Assembly (NCBI GenBank): GCA_910587665.1
Contig: CAJUMZ010000018.1
Coordinates: 1-64,000, forward strand
Length of the DNA: 64,000 nt
Direction of reading: 5' to 3'
From: an uncultured Muribaculum sp.
GTDB lineage: Bacteria; Bacteroidota; Bacteroidia; Bacteroidales; Muribaculaceae
The notes beneath the pieces were generated by a model. That model was not told the origin of the DNA. It did not search any database and saw only the letters and a list, made by a program, of their open reading frames with translations. Below are positions 1 to 7,511 of this stretch, piece by piece. Made by a program: the position numbers and the translations under genes. Positions within the stretch are counted from its first letter, which is position 1; the number at the start of each line of letters is the position of its first letter.

Positions 1-189
1 CTCGGGGGTCAAGCGCACTTTGCTTCCCGGGGTCAATCAGCCCCGGCTTTTCCAGCAGCCGCCACAAGCGGTTGTAATAGACTTATACGCCCCTTCGCAC
101 GGTGGAGGTATCGGAAACGACCTCACGGCCTACTCGATAAGCCGAGGACACCTAAACGGAGGGGCATTTCATATCCCTAAATTATCGAG

Positions 190-549
190 ATGTCAACACA
201 GACAAGAAGAACCATCGGCGACATTCTGGCCGACAAAGAGAGACAGGACAAAAGACGGCAGAACGTCGTCAAGTATGCAAACCGCTACGACCTCACAGCC
301 CTGCTGGAGTATGTGTGCTTTTATTCCCGCCCCGACGAAGTGCGCCGCGACCTGACGGCATGCTATTTCGCCATCGCCCGGCAGATAGTCCGCGAGGGCG
401 AGGGCGCGGGGGATAGCGTGGCCGACATGCTCGCCACCCTTGAAATGCTCATCGAGGCACTTGACGCCACCGCGCCCACGGACACGCCGCCACTGCGGGT
501 TGTCCCCGCGGTGACCTCATCGCAAAAAGATTTGCGCGGGACTGAATAA
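190..549 (+). CDS. Small hypothetical protein at GC-rich window edge
   Basis: I do not recognise this 119-residue protein. It is charged and probably soluble: a basic, helix-prone N-terminus (residues 1-30, rich in R, K, D), a helical middle (about 30-90) and a low-complexity tail rich in T, P and D. No signal peptide or membrane segment is visible. Codon third positions are strongly G/C, clearly richer than the genes from 886 onward, which suggests different ancestry. It lies in the roughly 700 bases next to the 3' end of tRNA-Arg, a common integration site for mobile elements, so it may belong to an element extending left of the window. The ATG at 190 has no clear ribosome binding site. Bases 1-189 hold no convincing gene. 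Confidence 0.6.
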   Translation: MSTQTRRTIGDILADKERQDKRRQNVVKYANRYDLTALLEYVCFYSRPDEVRRDLTACYFAIARQIVREGEGAGDSVADMLATLEMLIEALDATAPTDTPPLRVVPAVTSSQKDLRGTE

Positions 550-562
550 GTCCGTACCTTTG
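531..562 (+). promoter_or_regulatory. Bacteroidota-type promoter for a short transcript
   Basis: TTTG at 531-534 and TACCTTTG at 555-562 are 20 nt apart, an excellent match to the TTTG/TAnnTTTG pattern. The -33 element lies in the 3' end of the 119-residue gene. No protein gene follows; the next feature is a strong terminator about 40 nt further on. Confidence 0.6.
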
Positions 563-568
563 TGCAGC

Positions 569-642
569 CCGGAGCAAGAATTAAGAACAAACCGGCGAAG
601 CCACCCCGGCCTAATGACAGTAGGCAAATCGGGGTGGCTTTT
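569..642 (+). ncRNA. Candidate small RNA (about 75 nt)
   Basis: Between the promoter at 531-562 and the T-run at 639-642 there is room for a transcript of about 75 nt with no usable open frame. Its 3' half folds into two stacked stems: GCCACCCCG (600-608) with CGGGGTGGC (630-638), and inside it GCCTA (609-613) with TAGGC (621-625), a 7-nt loop and an AAAT bulge at 626-629. The transcript start is inferred from promoter spacing. No known RNA family is recognised. Confidence 0.4.
600..642 (+). terminator. Intrinsic terminator of the candidate small RNA
   Basis: A 9-bp perfect outer stem (600-608 with 630-638) is followed directly by TTTT and, after a short gap, by a second T-run near 650-654. 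Confidence 0.75.
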
Positions 643-684
643 CTGCTAATTTTTCAACAAGTAGTCATTTGGTAGTCAAAAACG

Positions 685-726
685 GCAAAAGAAAAATCGC
701 AACCACTTAAAAATGAAGCAGTTGCG
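685..726 (-). terminator. Terminator of tRNA-Arg
   Basis: On the minus strand CGCAAC (721-726) pairs with GTTGCG (698-703), with an inner CTT/AAG stem and an A/T-rich loop, followed by a T-rich run over 697-685. It lies just downstream of the tRNA. Confidence 0.7.
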
Positions 727-734
727 GTTTTGCT

Positions 735-809
735 TGGTATGCCCGTGGGGAGTCGAACCCCAATCGACGGAACCGGAATCCGTAATTCTATCCATTGAAC
801 TACGGGCAC
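735..809 (-). tRNA. tRNA-Arg (anticodon CCG)
   Basis: A cloverleaf can be drawn on the minus strand: acceptor GTGCCCG with CGGGCAT (first pair G-T), D-arm GTTC/GAAT, anticodon stem ACGGA/TCCGT enclosing loop TTCCGGT (anticodon CCG, reading CGG arginine codons), and T-arm TGGGG/CCCCA with loop TTCGACT. CCA appears to be encoded at 737-735. A promoter lies at 831-862 and a terminator at 685-726, so it is a single-gene unit. Its 3' end faces the GC-rich left edge, the usual orientation for a tRNA used as an integration target. Confidence 0.95.
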
Positions 810-830
810 ATTTGTGATGTAATTCGTGTG

Positions 831-862
831 CAAAAGTACAAAGTTTTTTGTAGTTTTGCAAA
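831..862 (-). promoter_or_regulatory. Promoter of tRNA-Arg
   Basis: On the minus strand TTTG (859-862) and TACTTTTG (831-838) are separated by 20 nt, placing the start about 15 nt before the mature tRNA 5' end at 809. It overlaps the ung promoter candidate on the other strand. Confidence 0.65.
851..858 (+). promoter_or_regulatory. Candidate -7 box of ung
   Basis: TAGTTTTG fits TAnnTTTG and lies 27 nt before the ung ATG. The matching -33 element is weak. Confidence 0.4.
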
Positions 863-885
863 TGTAAGAACAGTAACAATAGCAA

Positions 886-1560
886 ATGAACGTAAAAATA
901 GATGCGTCCTGGCGCGAGGAGCTTTCCGCGGAATGGGACAAGCCGTATTTCATCACGCTTACCGACTATGTGCGTCAGCAGTACCGCGACAAGTATCATC
1001 CGGTTTATCCGCCGGCTTCCAAAATATTTGCTGCTTTTGACGAATGTCCGTTTGACAAGGTAAAGGTTGTGATTTTAGGGCAGGATCCATATCACGGTCC
1101 GGGACAGGCTAACGGTCTCTGCTTTTCAGTAGGCGAGGGTGTGCCGTTGCCACCGTCGCTTATAAACATATTCAAAGAGGTGCAGGATGATTTGAATCTC
1201 CCAGAATGCCCCGTCGATGGCGACTTGTCGCGGTGGGCGCGTCAGGGAGTGCTGTTGCTTAATTCTACGCTGACCGTGCAGGCACACCAGGCGGGGTCGC
1301 ATCAAGGGAGAGGGTGGGAGACATTTACCGATGAGGTGATCATGCGCCTCAATAACGACCGCGAGCATCTGGTGTTTATCCTGTGGGGATCTTACGCCAT
1401 CAAAAAAGGTGCGTTTATTGACCGCAGCAAGCACTGCGTGATAACATCGCCTCATCCGTCGCCATTGTCGGCATATCGCGGATTTTTCGGGTCAAAGCCG
1501 TTCAGCCGTGCTAATAGCTATCTTATCGAACATAATGAAACACCTATCGACTGGAAATGA
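886..1560 (+). CDS. ung: Uracil-DNA glycosylase (family 1)
   Basis: Removes uracil from DNA at the start of base-excision repair. The 224-residue length is typical of the family. The catalytic water-activating motif GQDPYHG is at about residues 65-71 (Asp67) and the minor-groove intercalation motif HPSPLSAYRG starts near residue 190. The uracil-contacting segment LLLNSTLTV is also present. The ATG at 886 is the natural start because the Bacteroidota promoter-like box ends at 858. The stop overlaps the next start (ATGA), so ung is probably translated together with the cysteine-rich protein that follows. Function is firmly predicted. Confidence 0.98.
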   Translation: MNVKIDASWREELSAEWDKPYFITLTDYVRQQYRDKYHPVYPPASKIFAAFDECPFDKVKVVILGQDPYHGPGQANGLCFSVGEGVPLPPSLINIFKEVQDDLNLPECPVDGDLSRWARQGVLLLNSTLTVQAHQAGSHQGRGWETFTDEVIMRLNNDREHLVFILWGSYAIKKGAFIDRSKHCVITSPHPSPLSAYRGFFGSKPFSRANSYLIEHNETPIDWK

Positions 1561-1967
1561 AAAATGATATAACTCTTGAGTCACGCCTTGAGCGTGCCCG
1601 ACAGCTCCGCAAGGAGGGACACACATGTTCACAATGTGTCTATATGGTATTTGACGACATTCACGGATTGCCCGCGGAGAAAGCTGCGTCGGTGTCATGT
1701 GGACTTGGTGGCGGAATCGGCGGTCAGCACAATGTTTGCGGTACGGTTTCCGCGCTCTCGCTTGTGGCGGGCGACCTGCTGTATGACAATCCGAAGAGCA
1801 AGCTGGCGGTGTATTCGCTGATAAAGGAGTGCAGTAATAAGTTTGCCGCTGAAAACGGGTCGATAGTATGTGGCGAGCTACTTGCCGACACACCGCGTCG
1901 CAAGCCTTGCATTAGTTACATAGAGGATTCAATAACGATACTACACAATCGGCTGAATGAGGATTAG
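1557..1967 (+). CDS. C_GCAxxG_C_C family redox-type protein
   Basis: A 136-residue cysteine-rich protein matching the C_GCAxxG_C_C family, annotated as putative redox-active or metal-binding with unknown biochemical role. Cysteines are at about 24 and 27 (TCSQC), 48 (SCGLGGGIGG) and 61 (NVCG), with more towards the C-terminus; the glycine-rich GLGGGIGGQ segment is characteristic. No signal peptide, so it is likely cytoplasmic. The start overlaps the ung stop and its own end overlaps the next start by 11 bases, implying a compact operon. Family assignment is from recalled motif pattern; the function is unknown. Confidence 0.85.
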   Translation: MKNDITLESRLERARQLRKEGHTCSQCVYMVFDDIHGLPAEKAASVSCGLGGGIGGQHNVCGTVSALSLVAGDLLYDNPKSKLAVYSLIKECSNKFAAENGSIVCGELLADTPRRKPCISYIEDSITILHNRLNED

Positions 1968-3213
1968 ACGGGCGATACTACTGTCATTCCTGTCGGTTGT
2001 CTTCGGCGCATTTGCCGAAGATACGCAGAATGGTACTTTTGACCCTGATTTCCGCACGCTGGAAGTCAAGGTCGAAGGTTACGACATGTATCCGCCGATC
2101 ATAAACATTGACAGCCGTGACAGGATTGTGGTAAGTTTTGATGAAATAGGCGACGAGCGGAGCTATCTCCGCTATTCGCTTGTGCATTGTGATGCCATGT
2201 GGCAGCCTTCCGGTCTTGTGGAAAGCGAATTTCTTGAAGGATTCAATCAGGGAGACGTGGAAGATTATGAGTATTCCGATGCGACGACAGTCCACTATAT
2301 CCATTACCGAATAGTGCTTCCCAACGAGCAGATGAGATTTACTGTCTCCGGCAACTATCTTCTGCGTGTATATCGCGAGAATGACCCGGACAAGACATTG
2401 GTGCAGGCGCGTTTTTCCGTCAGCGAAAATGCCGTCAAGATCTACGGCGAGGCTACCTCACGCACCGACATTGACTATAACGACCGACATCAGCAACTGA
2501 ATTTCGTGGTGGATGTGGAGCGCGAGCCCATACATAACATCTATACCGACCTGAAGGTGGTTGTAAGTCAGAACGGTAGGGAGGACAACCGGCTGATGCT
2601 CACCGCTCCGCAGCGGGTATCGGGGACCAAGGCATACTATGAACATCTGAGAAGTCTCATATATCCCGCCGGGAATGAGTACCGCCGTTTTGAGACTGTG
2701 TCTGTCACATATCCGGGCATGAATGTGGCGGAAATAGTCTATGCCGATCCCTATTATCATATGCGGCTTTATGATGACACGCCGAGGGCTAACACTCCCT
2801 TCGTGTATGACATGACCCAAAACGGCAAGTTCAAGATACGTGAGTATAATTCGGATTACAGTGACGTTGCCGCCGATTATGTAGTGGTGCATTTCAAGCT
2901 TGATTCACCGCCTATGACCGGTTATGACATATTTATAGACGGTGACCTGACCAACCGACGGTTTGACTCCGGTACCCGGATGCACTATGACTATACCGAC
3001 AATTCTTACAAGGCTTCGATGCTGTTGAAGCAGGGTGCTTACAACTATCAGTATCTTGCCGTACCCGCAGGCACGAAGCAGGGTGTGACTGGGGCTGTCG
3101 AGGGTGATTTTTATCCTACGGTCAATGAATATATGATTCAGGTATATTATCGTGAGCCGGGTGGGCGCTACGATCGTCTTCTCGGTACCACCGCCATATT
3201 TTCGGGAAAATAA
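1957..3213 (+). CDS. Type IX secretion plug-domain protein (DUF5103)
   Basis: A 418-residue secreted protein with an N-terminal signal peptide (about residues 1-20, ending FGAFA). The body, from SLVHCDAMWQPS through GYDIFIDGDLTNRRF and a C-terminal NEYMIQVYYREPGGRYDRLLG, matches the DUF5103/T9SS plug family. In studied Bacteroidota the Plug protein closes the periplasmic side of the SprA translocation channel. Its presence about 7 kb from sprA in the same window supports that role, although the genes are not in one operon. It overlaps the preceding gene by 11 bases and the next gene starts immediately after its stop. Confidence 0.85.
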   Translation: MRIRRAILLSFLSVVFGAFAEDTQNGTFDPDFRTLEVKVEGYDMYPPIINIDSRDRIVVSFDEIGDERSYLRYSLVHCDAMWQPSGLVESEFLEGFNQGDVEDYEYSDATTVHYIHYRIVLPNEQMRFTVSGNYLLRVYRENDPDKTLVQARFSVSENAVKIYGEATSRTDIDYNDRHQQLNFVVDVEREPIHNIYTDLKVVVSQNGREDNRLMLTAPQRVSGTKAYYEHLRSLIYPAGNEYRRFETVSVTYPGMNVAEIVYADPYYHMRLYDDTPRANTPFVYDMTQNGKFKIREYNSDYSDVAADYVVVHFKLDSPPMTGYDIFIDGDLTNRRFDSGTRMHYDYTDNSYKASMLLKQGAYNYQYLAVPAGTKQGVTGAVEGDFYPTVNEYMIQVYYREPGGRYDRLLGTTAIFSGK

Positions 3214-3825
3214 ATGGAAACGGAAGAAATTATGTTACAGATACAGGATGCGCTTGTGTCGCTTGACCTTGTCGAGCGCTTTTTTTGCTGCGATTTGGAT
3301 AAATGTCTGGGAGAATGTTGCATAGAAGGTGATGCAGGTGCTCCGATTACCCAAGAAGAGTACGAGAAACTGAAAGAGATATTGCCGGTCGTGTATGACG
3401 ATCTTGCCCCTGCCGCACAGCGCGAGATTGACGAGCGTGGTGTGGGGTATATTGATGAGGAAGGTGATCTTGTGACCACGATTGTAGATAACCGTAATTG
3501 CGTGTTTACCTGCTACTCCCCCGGCGGGATGTGCCAGTGTGCCATCGAAAAGGCCTACCGGGAGGGGAGGATAAAAGATTTCCGGAAACCGGCATCATGC
3601 TACCTATATCCGGTAAGACTTACAAAATACCCCACATTCACCGCCGTAAACTATCACCGGTGGAAGATATGCAAGGCTGCCGAGCTGCTCGGAAAAAAAG
3701 AGGGCATAAGGCTTTATCAATTCCTTAAAGACCCTCTTACAAGTTATTTCGGTAAAGAATGGTATGACGAGCTTGCCACCGCCTGTGAGGCGTACCTTGA
3801 ACAATATGGTGACAGCGGTCAGTGA
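3214..3825 (+). CDS. DUF3109 family cysteine-rich protein
   Basis: A 203-residue cytoplasmic protein of the DUF3109 family, probably binding a metal or an iron-sulfur centre. Clustered cysteines lie at about 25, 26, 31, 35 and 36 (FCCDLDKCLGECC), followed by CVFTCYSPGGMCQC and later single cysteines in ASCYLYPVR and WKICKA. The arrangement recalls the YkgJ-type zinc/iron chelate fold; the function is unproven. The start directly abuts the upstream stop, so it closes the ung operon. Its last 7 bases overlap the 3' end of the convergent TolC gene, leaving no space for a separate terminator. Confidence 0.85.
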   Translation: METEEIMLQIQDALVSLDLVERFFCCDLDKCLGECCIEGDAGAPITQEEYEKLKEILPVVYDDLAPAAQREIDERGVGYIDEEGDLVTTIVDNRNCVFTCYSPGGMCQCAIEKAYREGRIKDFRKPASCYLYPVRLTKYPTFTAVNYHRWKICKAAELLGKKEGIRLYQFLKDPLTSYFGKEWYDELATACEAYLEQYGDSGQ

Positions 3826-5117
3826 GGCGTGGCGTAAAATTCGAGAAGCCTGTTGCGTAGTATCAGTTCATATCCTGCCTGAATACGCTCTGCGGTGGTG
3901 CGTAACGCCTTTGTCTTGCTTTGCTCATATTCCGTAGGGGTTGCCCTGCCGAGGTTGTATTTCTCTCTCATAGCCTCAAATGCCTTGTTGGCCGCATCTT
4001 CAGCCACCTCACTTGCCTTGAGCTTCTGTTGTGCGCCGTCGGCCTGGTAATAAGCCTGCCGTATGGTCTTGAACAACCGTTGACGGGCGTCGTCGTATTG
4101 AAGCCGGGCGTTGATATTCTGTACCTTTGCCCGGTTGACCGAGTTGCGTGTGTTCAAGGCGTCAAATATCGGTATGTTGAGGGAAAATCCGAAATATGTG
4201 CTGTAATTGTTTTTCATCTGCTTCCCGAAAGAGTCATTGGGAATACCGGAAATTTTGTAATAGGAGCTTCCAAGTCCGGCATTGAAATTGACAGTCGGTA
4301 TATATCCGGTCTTTGCGAGAGAGATGTTTTTTTCCGATGCGATTATATTGTTACGCGCGGCGAGTATGGTGTGGTTATGCTGCATAGCGGCATCAAATAT
4401 ATCGTCGGGGGTCATTGTCAACAGGGATGATTCAGCGTCAAGCGGCACAACATCAAAGCTCTCTATGTCATCAAGTTCAAGCAGCTGGGCGAGATCTACA
4501 AGCGCGAGGCGAATGTCATTAGCCGTCTGGGTCATGTTCAGTTCATCCTGCGCAAGCTGTGACTTTGCCTCAAGCATGTCGATTTCCGGAATTTTTCCGG
4601 CTTCAAGAAGCGCCTCCCTTCGGGTAAACTCATGCTCCGACAGCTCGACTTGTCCCTTGGCGACTTCGTTAAGCTCCTTGCAATAAAGCACCTGGAGATA
4701 AGCCGTGATCACATTGATTGAGATATCTTCTTTTGCCGCCTCGTATTGCTCGGTCACTGTCGCGAGGTTTGCCTTGGCGTATGCCACCTGACGTGTTGTC
4801 GATAGTCCGGAAAATACGGGAAGATTGAATGACGCGCCCCACTGGAAATTTGAAGTGTTGCGGTCGGCATAAGTGTTTTCCGCGGTCAGTCCTCGACCGA
4901 TATTCCAGGATTGTCCGGCATTAGCCGACAGGGTAGGCAGGTATCGTGATTTCGCATCAGTGACACTTTGTTGTGACGACGCGACATCGTTTTGTCTCGA
5001 TTTCACCGATATATTGTGCTCGATGGCGTAGTTTATGCACTTGTCAAGATCCCAAGTTTCGGCTACGGCGGTCATTGAGCCTGCAATCAAGGCTGATGAT
5101 AATAGCAGATGTTTCAT
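3819..5117 (-). CDS. TolC-family outer membrane efflux protein
   Basis: Outer-membrane exit duct of a tripartite exporter. The 432-residue protein has a signal peptide (about 1-19, ending AVAE) and two TolC-type repeats made of long helical stretches, including LAQDELNMTQTANDIRLAL in the first half and a second KTIRQAYYQADGAQQKLKAS block. Length is typical. It is the last gene of a minus-strand set of ATPase, two permeases, adaptor and TolC with gaps of 2-20 bases, clearly one operon. Substrate cannot be told from sequence; MacAB-TolC relatives export peptides, lipids or antibiotics. Confidence 0.93.
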   Translation of the reverse strand: MKHLLLSSALIAGSMTAVAETWDLDKCINYAIEHNISVKSRQNDVASSQQSVTDAKSRYLPTLSANAGQSWNIGRGLTAENTYADRNTSNFQWGASFNLPVFSGLSTTRQVAYAKANLATVTEQYEAAKEDISINVITAYLQVLYCKELNEVAKGQVELSEHEFTRREALLEAGKIPEIDMLEAKSQLAQDELNMTQTANDIRLALVDLAQLLELDDIESFDVVPLDAESSLLTMTPDDIFDAAMQHNHTILAARNNIIASEKNISLAKTGYIPTVNFNAGLGSSYYKISGIPNDSFGKQMKNNYSTYFGFSLNIPIFDALNTRNSVNRAKVQNINARLQYDDARQRLFKTIRQAYYQADGAQQKLKASEVAEDAANKAFEAMREKYNLGRATPTEYEQSKTKALRTTAERIQAGYELILRNRLLEFYATPH

Positions 5118-5137
5118 AAGTCAAATCCTGTGTTATG

Positions 5138-6235
5138 TCAATCCTTTATCTCGCTTCCGCGAAGTCGCGCAGTATTGTCGATACCTGATTTTACCTCGAT
5201 CTTTATGCCGTCGGACAGTCCGGTGACGATGCTCTGGCGTTCAAACGTCTGTTGCGGCTCCTCAGCAGTAAGACAATATACGAAAGTACTGTCGCCTGCC
5301 CATTCGATTATGCCCTCAGGGATTGTGAGCACACTGTCGGCATGATTAAGCCGGATGGAGGCATTAGCGCTATAGCCCGCACGGAGCTGTATGGAATCGG
5401 GCACATCAATCGCGGCTTTTAGCTCGAATGTGTTTGACCCGTTTTCCTCGGTGCTTTTTGGCGCGATGTATTCGATTACGGCTGACGGCGTCACATCGGG
5501 GAGCGCACCTATGGAAATTGACGTGGACATACCCGGATGGAGGAGTCCGACTTCAGTCTCATCCACTTTACCCTTGAAAATAAGATTTGTCATGTCAGCG
5601 ATCTTGGCTACGGTCGTACCGTCGTTCATCGTGTTTGCCTGAATAACCGATGTACCTACCTTTACAGGCACTTCCAGTATTAGTCCGTCGATTGTGGCGC
5701 GGACAAGGGTGTTGCTCTGCTGAGCGTTGCTTGTTGATATACCGTCTCTTACGATTGATAGTGCGTCAAGGGCCGATTCATATTCAGCGCGCGCCTTATC
5801 AAGGGTTACGCCTGACTGCTCGTATTCCTCGCGGCTTACAAATTTCTTGTCATACAGCGATTTAGTGCGGTCATGCTCTATCTGCGCCTGATTCATTGAG
5901 ATTTTTGCGACCTCGACGCGATTTTGAGCAGAGGAAAGCTGTGATTCCTCAGGGATCACTTTGATCTTTGCAATTATATCGCCTTCCTTGACAAGATCGC
6001 CCGGCTCGACGTTTATCTCAGAAATAATTCCTGAAATCTGAGGCTTGATTTCGATTTCGTCGCGAGGCTCTATCTTGCCTGTCAGGATGGTACGACGCTC
6101 GATGTTGCCGATCTCCGGGGTTACAATCTCGTAAACCGTGGCTTTCGATCTTGAATTGTAGAACAGATAGACAAATGTGCCTATAAACAAGAGGGCTACA
6201 AGAGTCCAGATAAAAATGCGAATTACCTTTTTCAT
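5138..6235 (-). CDS. Periplasmic adaptor subunit (MacA/HlyD family)
   Basis: Links the inner-membrane ABC permeases to the TolC duct. The 365-residue protein has an N-terminal membrane anchor (about residues 6-26), a lipoyl-like half motif (IKPQISGIISEINVEPGD, about 63-80), a coiled-coil hairpin around 95-150 and a second lipoyl half (VRATIDGLILEVPVKVGTSV) followed by beta-barrel domains. The order is that of MacA-type adaptors. It lies 20 bases from the TolC gene and 18 from the permease gene. The C-terminus is short and ends with a polar tail. Confidence 0.93.
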   Translation of the reverse strand: MKKVIRIFIWTLVALLFIGTFVYLFYNSRSKATVYEIVTPEIGNIERRTILTGKIEPRDEIEIKPQISGIISEINVEPGDLVKEGDIIAKIKVIPEESQLSSAQNRVEVAKISMNQAQIEHDRTKSLYDKKFVSREEYEQSGVTLDKARAEYESALDALSIVRDGISTSNAQQSNTLVRATIDGLILEVPVKVGTSVIQANTMNDGTTVAKIADMTNLIFKGKVDETEVGLLHPGMSTSISIGALPDVTPSAVIEYIAPKSTEENGSNTFELKAAIDVPDSIQLRAGYSANASIRLNHADSVLTIPEGIIEWAGDSTFVYCLTAEEPQQTFERQSIVTGLSDGIKIEVKSGIDNTARLRGSEIKD

Positions 6236-6253
6236 TATTATGATTCAGTTTTA

Positions 6254-7498
6254 TTATTTATCGTTAAGAGCTTCTATCGGTTTTATTCTCATAGCCTTGA
6301 TCGCAGGGACAACACCTGCCGCCGACCCGAGTGTGAGAAATACGAAAAGGATTGTCACCGCATGGGTAAATGTAAGCTGGAATCCGGGGGTAACGCCATC
6401 TTCCGTTGTCGCCTGAGCCACTGCAAATAGTATAATCACGGCGAAGCAGATGCCCGCTATTCCTGCGACAGTCGTCAATACAATGCTCTCGGAAAGTATC
6501 TGCATGATTATGTCGCGCGGCTTTGCTCCGATAGCCCTGCGTACACCGATCTCCTGTGTGCGCTCCTTGACTATTATCCACATGATGTTTCCAACGCCGA
6601 TTATGCCAGCGAGCAGGGAACCGAATCCAACGAAGAGCACCAGGATGTCAACGCCGTTAAACATGTTGTCAACCATTTCAAACTCTTCCGACACATCCAT
6701 AAATTCCATAGCCTGCTTGTCATCGGGATGGATGGGATGGTTTGCTCTGATTATGCGTTCCACACGTGATTTTACCGCAGAGGGGCTATCCCCGTCACGG
6801 CATGAAAATATCATCATTCCGATATTCTGCCCTTGGTTGTATGCCCGTTGCAATGTGGCGAGAGGGATGAGTATGAGTTCGTCGATTTTACCGTTGATGC
6901 TTATTTCGGAAGTCTGTCCGGCGACACCGACAACATGATAGTAGATATTGTCCATCTCTACAAACTTACCGATCGGAGAACCTGTCCCGAACAGCTCGGC
7001 CGCAACACGCTTTCCAAGTACACATACCTTACGTTCATTGCTTTGGTCCGATTCATTTATAAACCTGCCTTCATAGATTACAGGCTTGTTGATAAGAGGG
7101 TATTGACTTTCAATGCCCTGGATGCTTGTAGAATAGCTCTTGTGACCGTAAACTGCGGTTGTTGATATGGTGCTTACAGCCGATGACGCGCTTATCTCGG
7201 GGATGGAGCGGCGCATATTGTCAACGTCGGTCTGAGTAAGCGACCACCACATCCCTTTGCTGAATCCTTTGTAAGGCAAACTTGTCCTCCCGGGGAAAAT
7301 GATCGCCGTGTTTGTCGAGAATCCCGCGAAATTACCACGAAGCATGTCTTGCAGTCCCTGGGCACCGCCCCAAAGCAAGGCAAGCATTGCCGTGCCCCAG
7401 AATATACCGAATGCCGTCAGGAAAGTCCTTGTCTTGTTTCTTCCCAGGGTTGCGGTTATCTCTTTCCAGTTATCTATGTCAAATATCGGATTTTTCAT
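6254..7498 (-). CDS. ABC transporter permease (MacB/FtsX type), second copy
   Basis: Inner-membrane permease of 414 residues with the MacB topology: one N-terminal membrane helix (about residues 24-45), a large periplasmic domain (about 50-270) and three C-terminal helices. The FtsX-like motif VKERTQEIGVRRAIGAKPRDI sits between helices 2 and 3, and the protein ends with the familiar IKPIEAL. Unlike E. coli MacB the ATPase is a separate protein. It is a paralogue of the neighbouring permease; together they could form a heterodimer. The gap to the upstream permease gene is 13 bases. Confidence 0.93.
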   Translation of the reverse strand: MKNPIFDIDNWKEITATLGRNKTRTFLTAFGIFWGTAMLALLWGGAQGLQDMLRGNFAGFSTNTAIIFPGRTSLPYKGFSKGMWWSLTQTDVDNMRRSIPEISASSAVSTISTTAVYGHKSYSTSIQGIESQYPLINKPVIYEGRFINESDQSNERKVCVLGKRVAAELFGTGSPIGKFVEMDNIYYHVVGVAGQTSEISINGKIDELILIPLATLQRAYNQGQNIGMMIFSCRDGDSPSAVKSRVERIIRANHPIHPDDKQAMEFMDVSEEFEMVDNMFNGVDILVLFVGFGSLLAGIIGVGNIMWIIVKERTQEIGVRRAIGAKPRDIIMQILSESIVLTTVAGIAGICFAVIILFAVAQATTEDGVTPGFQLTFTHAVTILFVFLTLGSAAGVVPAIKAMRIKPIEALNDK

Positions 7499-7511
7499 AC
7501 TATGACATTGG

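Noticed and set aside
1..150. Minus-strand reading that looks protein-like (YNRLWRLLEKPGLID) near the left edge
   Set aside because: An in-frame stop (TAA at 83-85) precedes it and there is no start codon; it could be a degraded gene end, but the piece is too short to support a call.
654..999. Minus-strand ORFs of about 100 codons
   Set aside because: They run through the tRNA-Arg gene and its promoter and have no protein-like composition.
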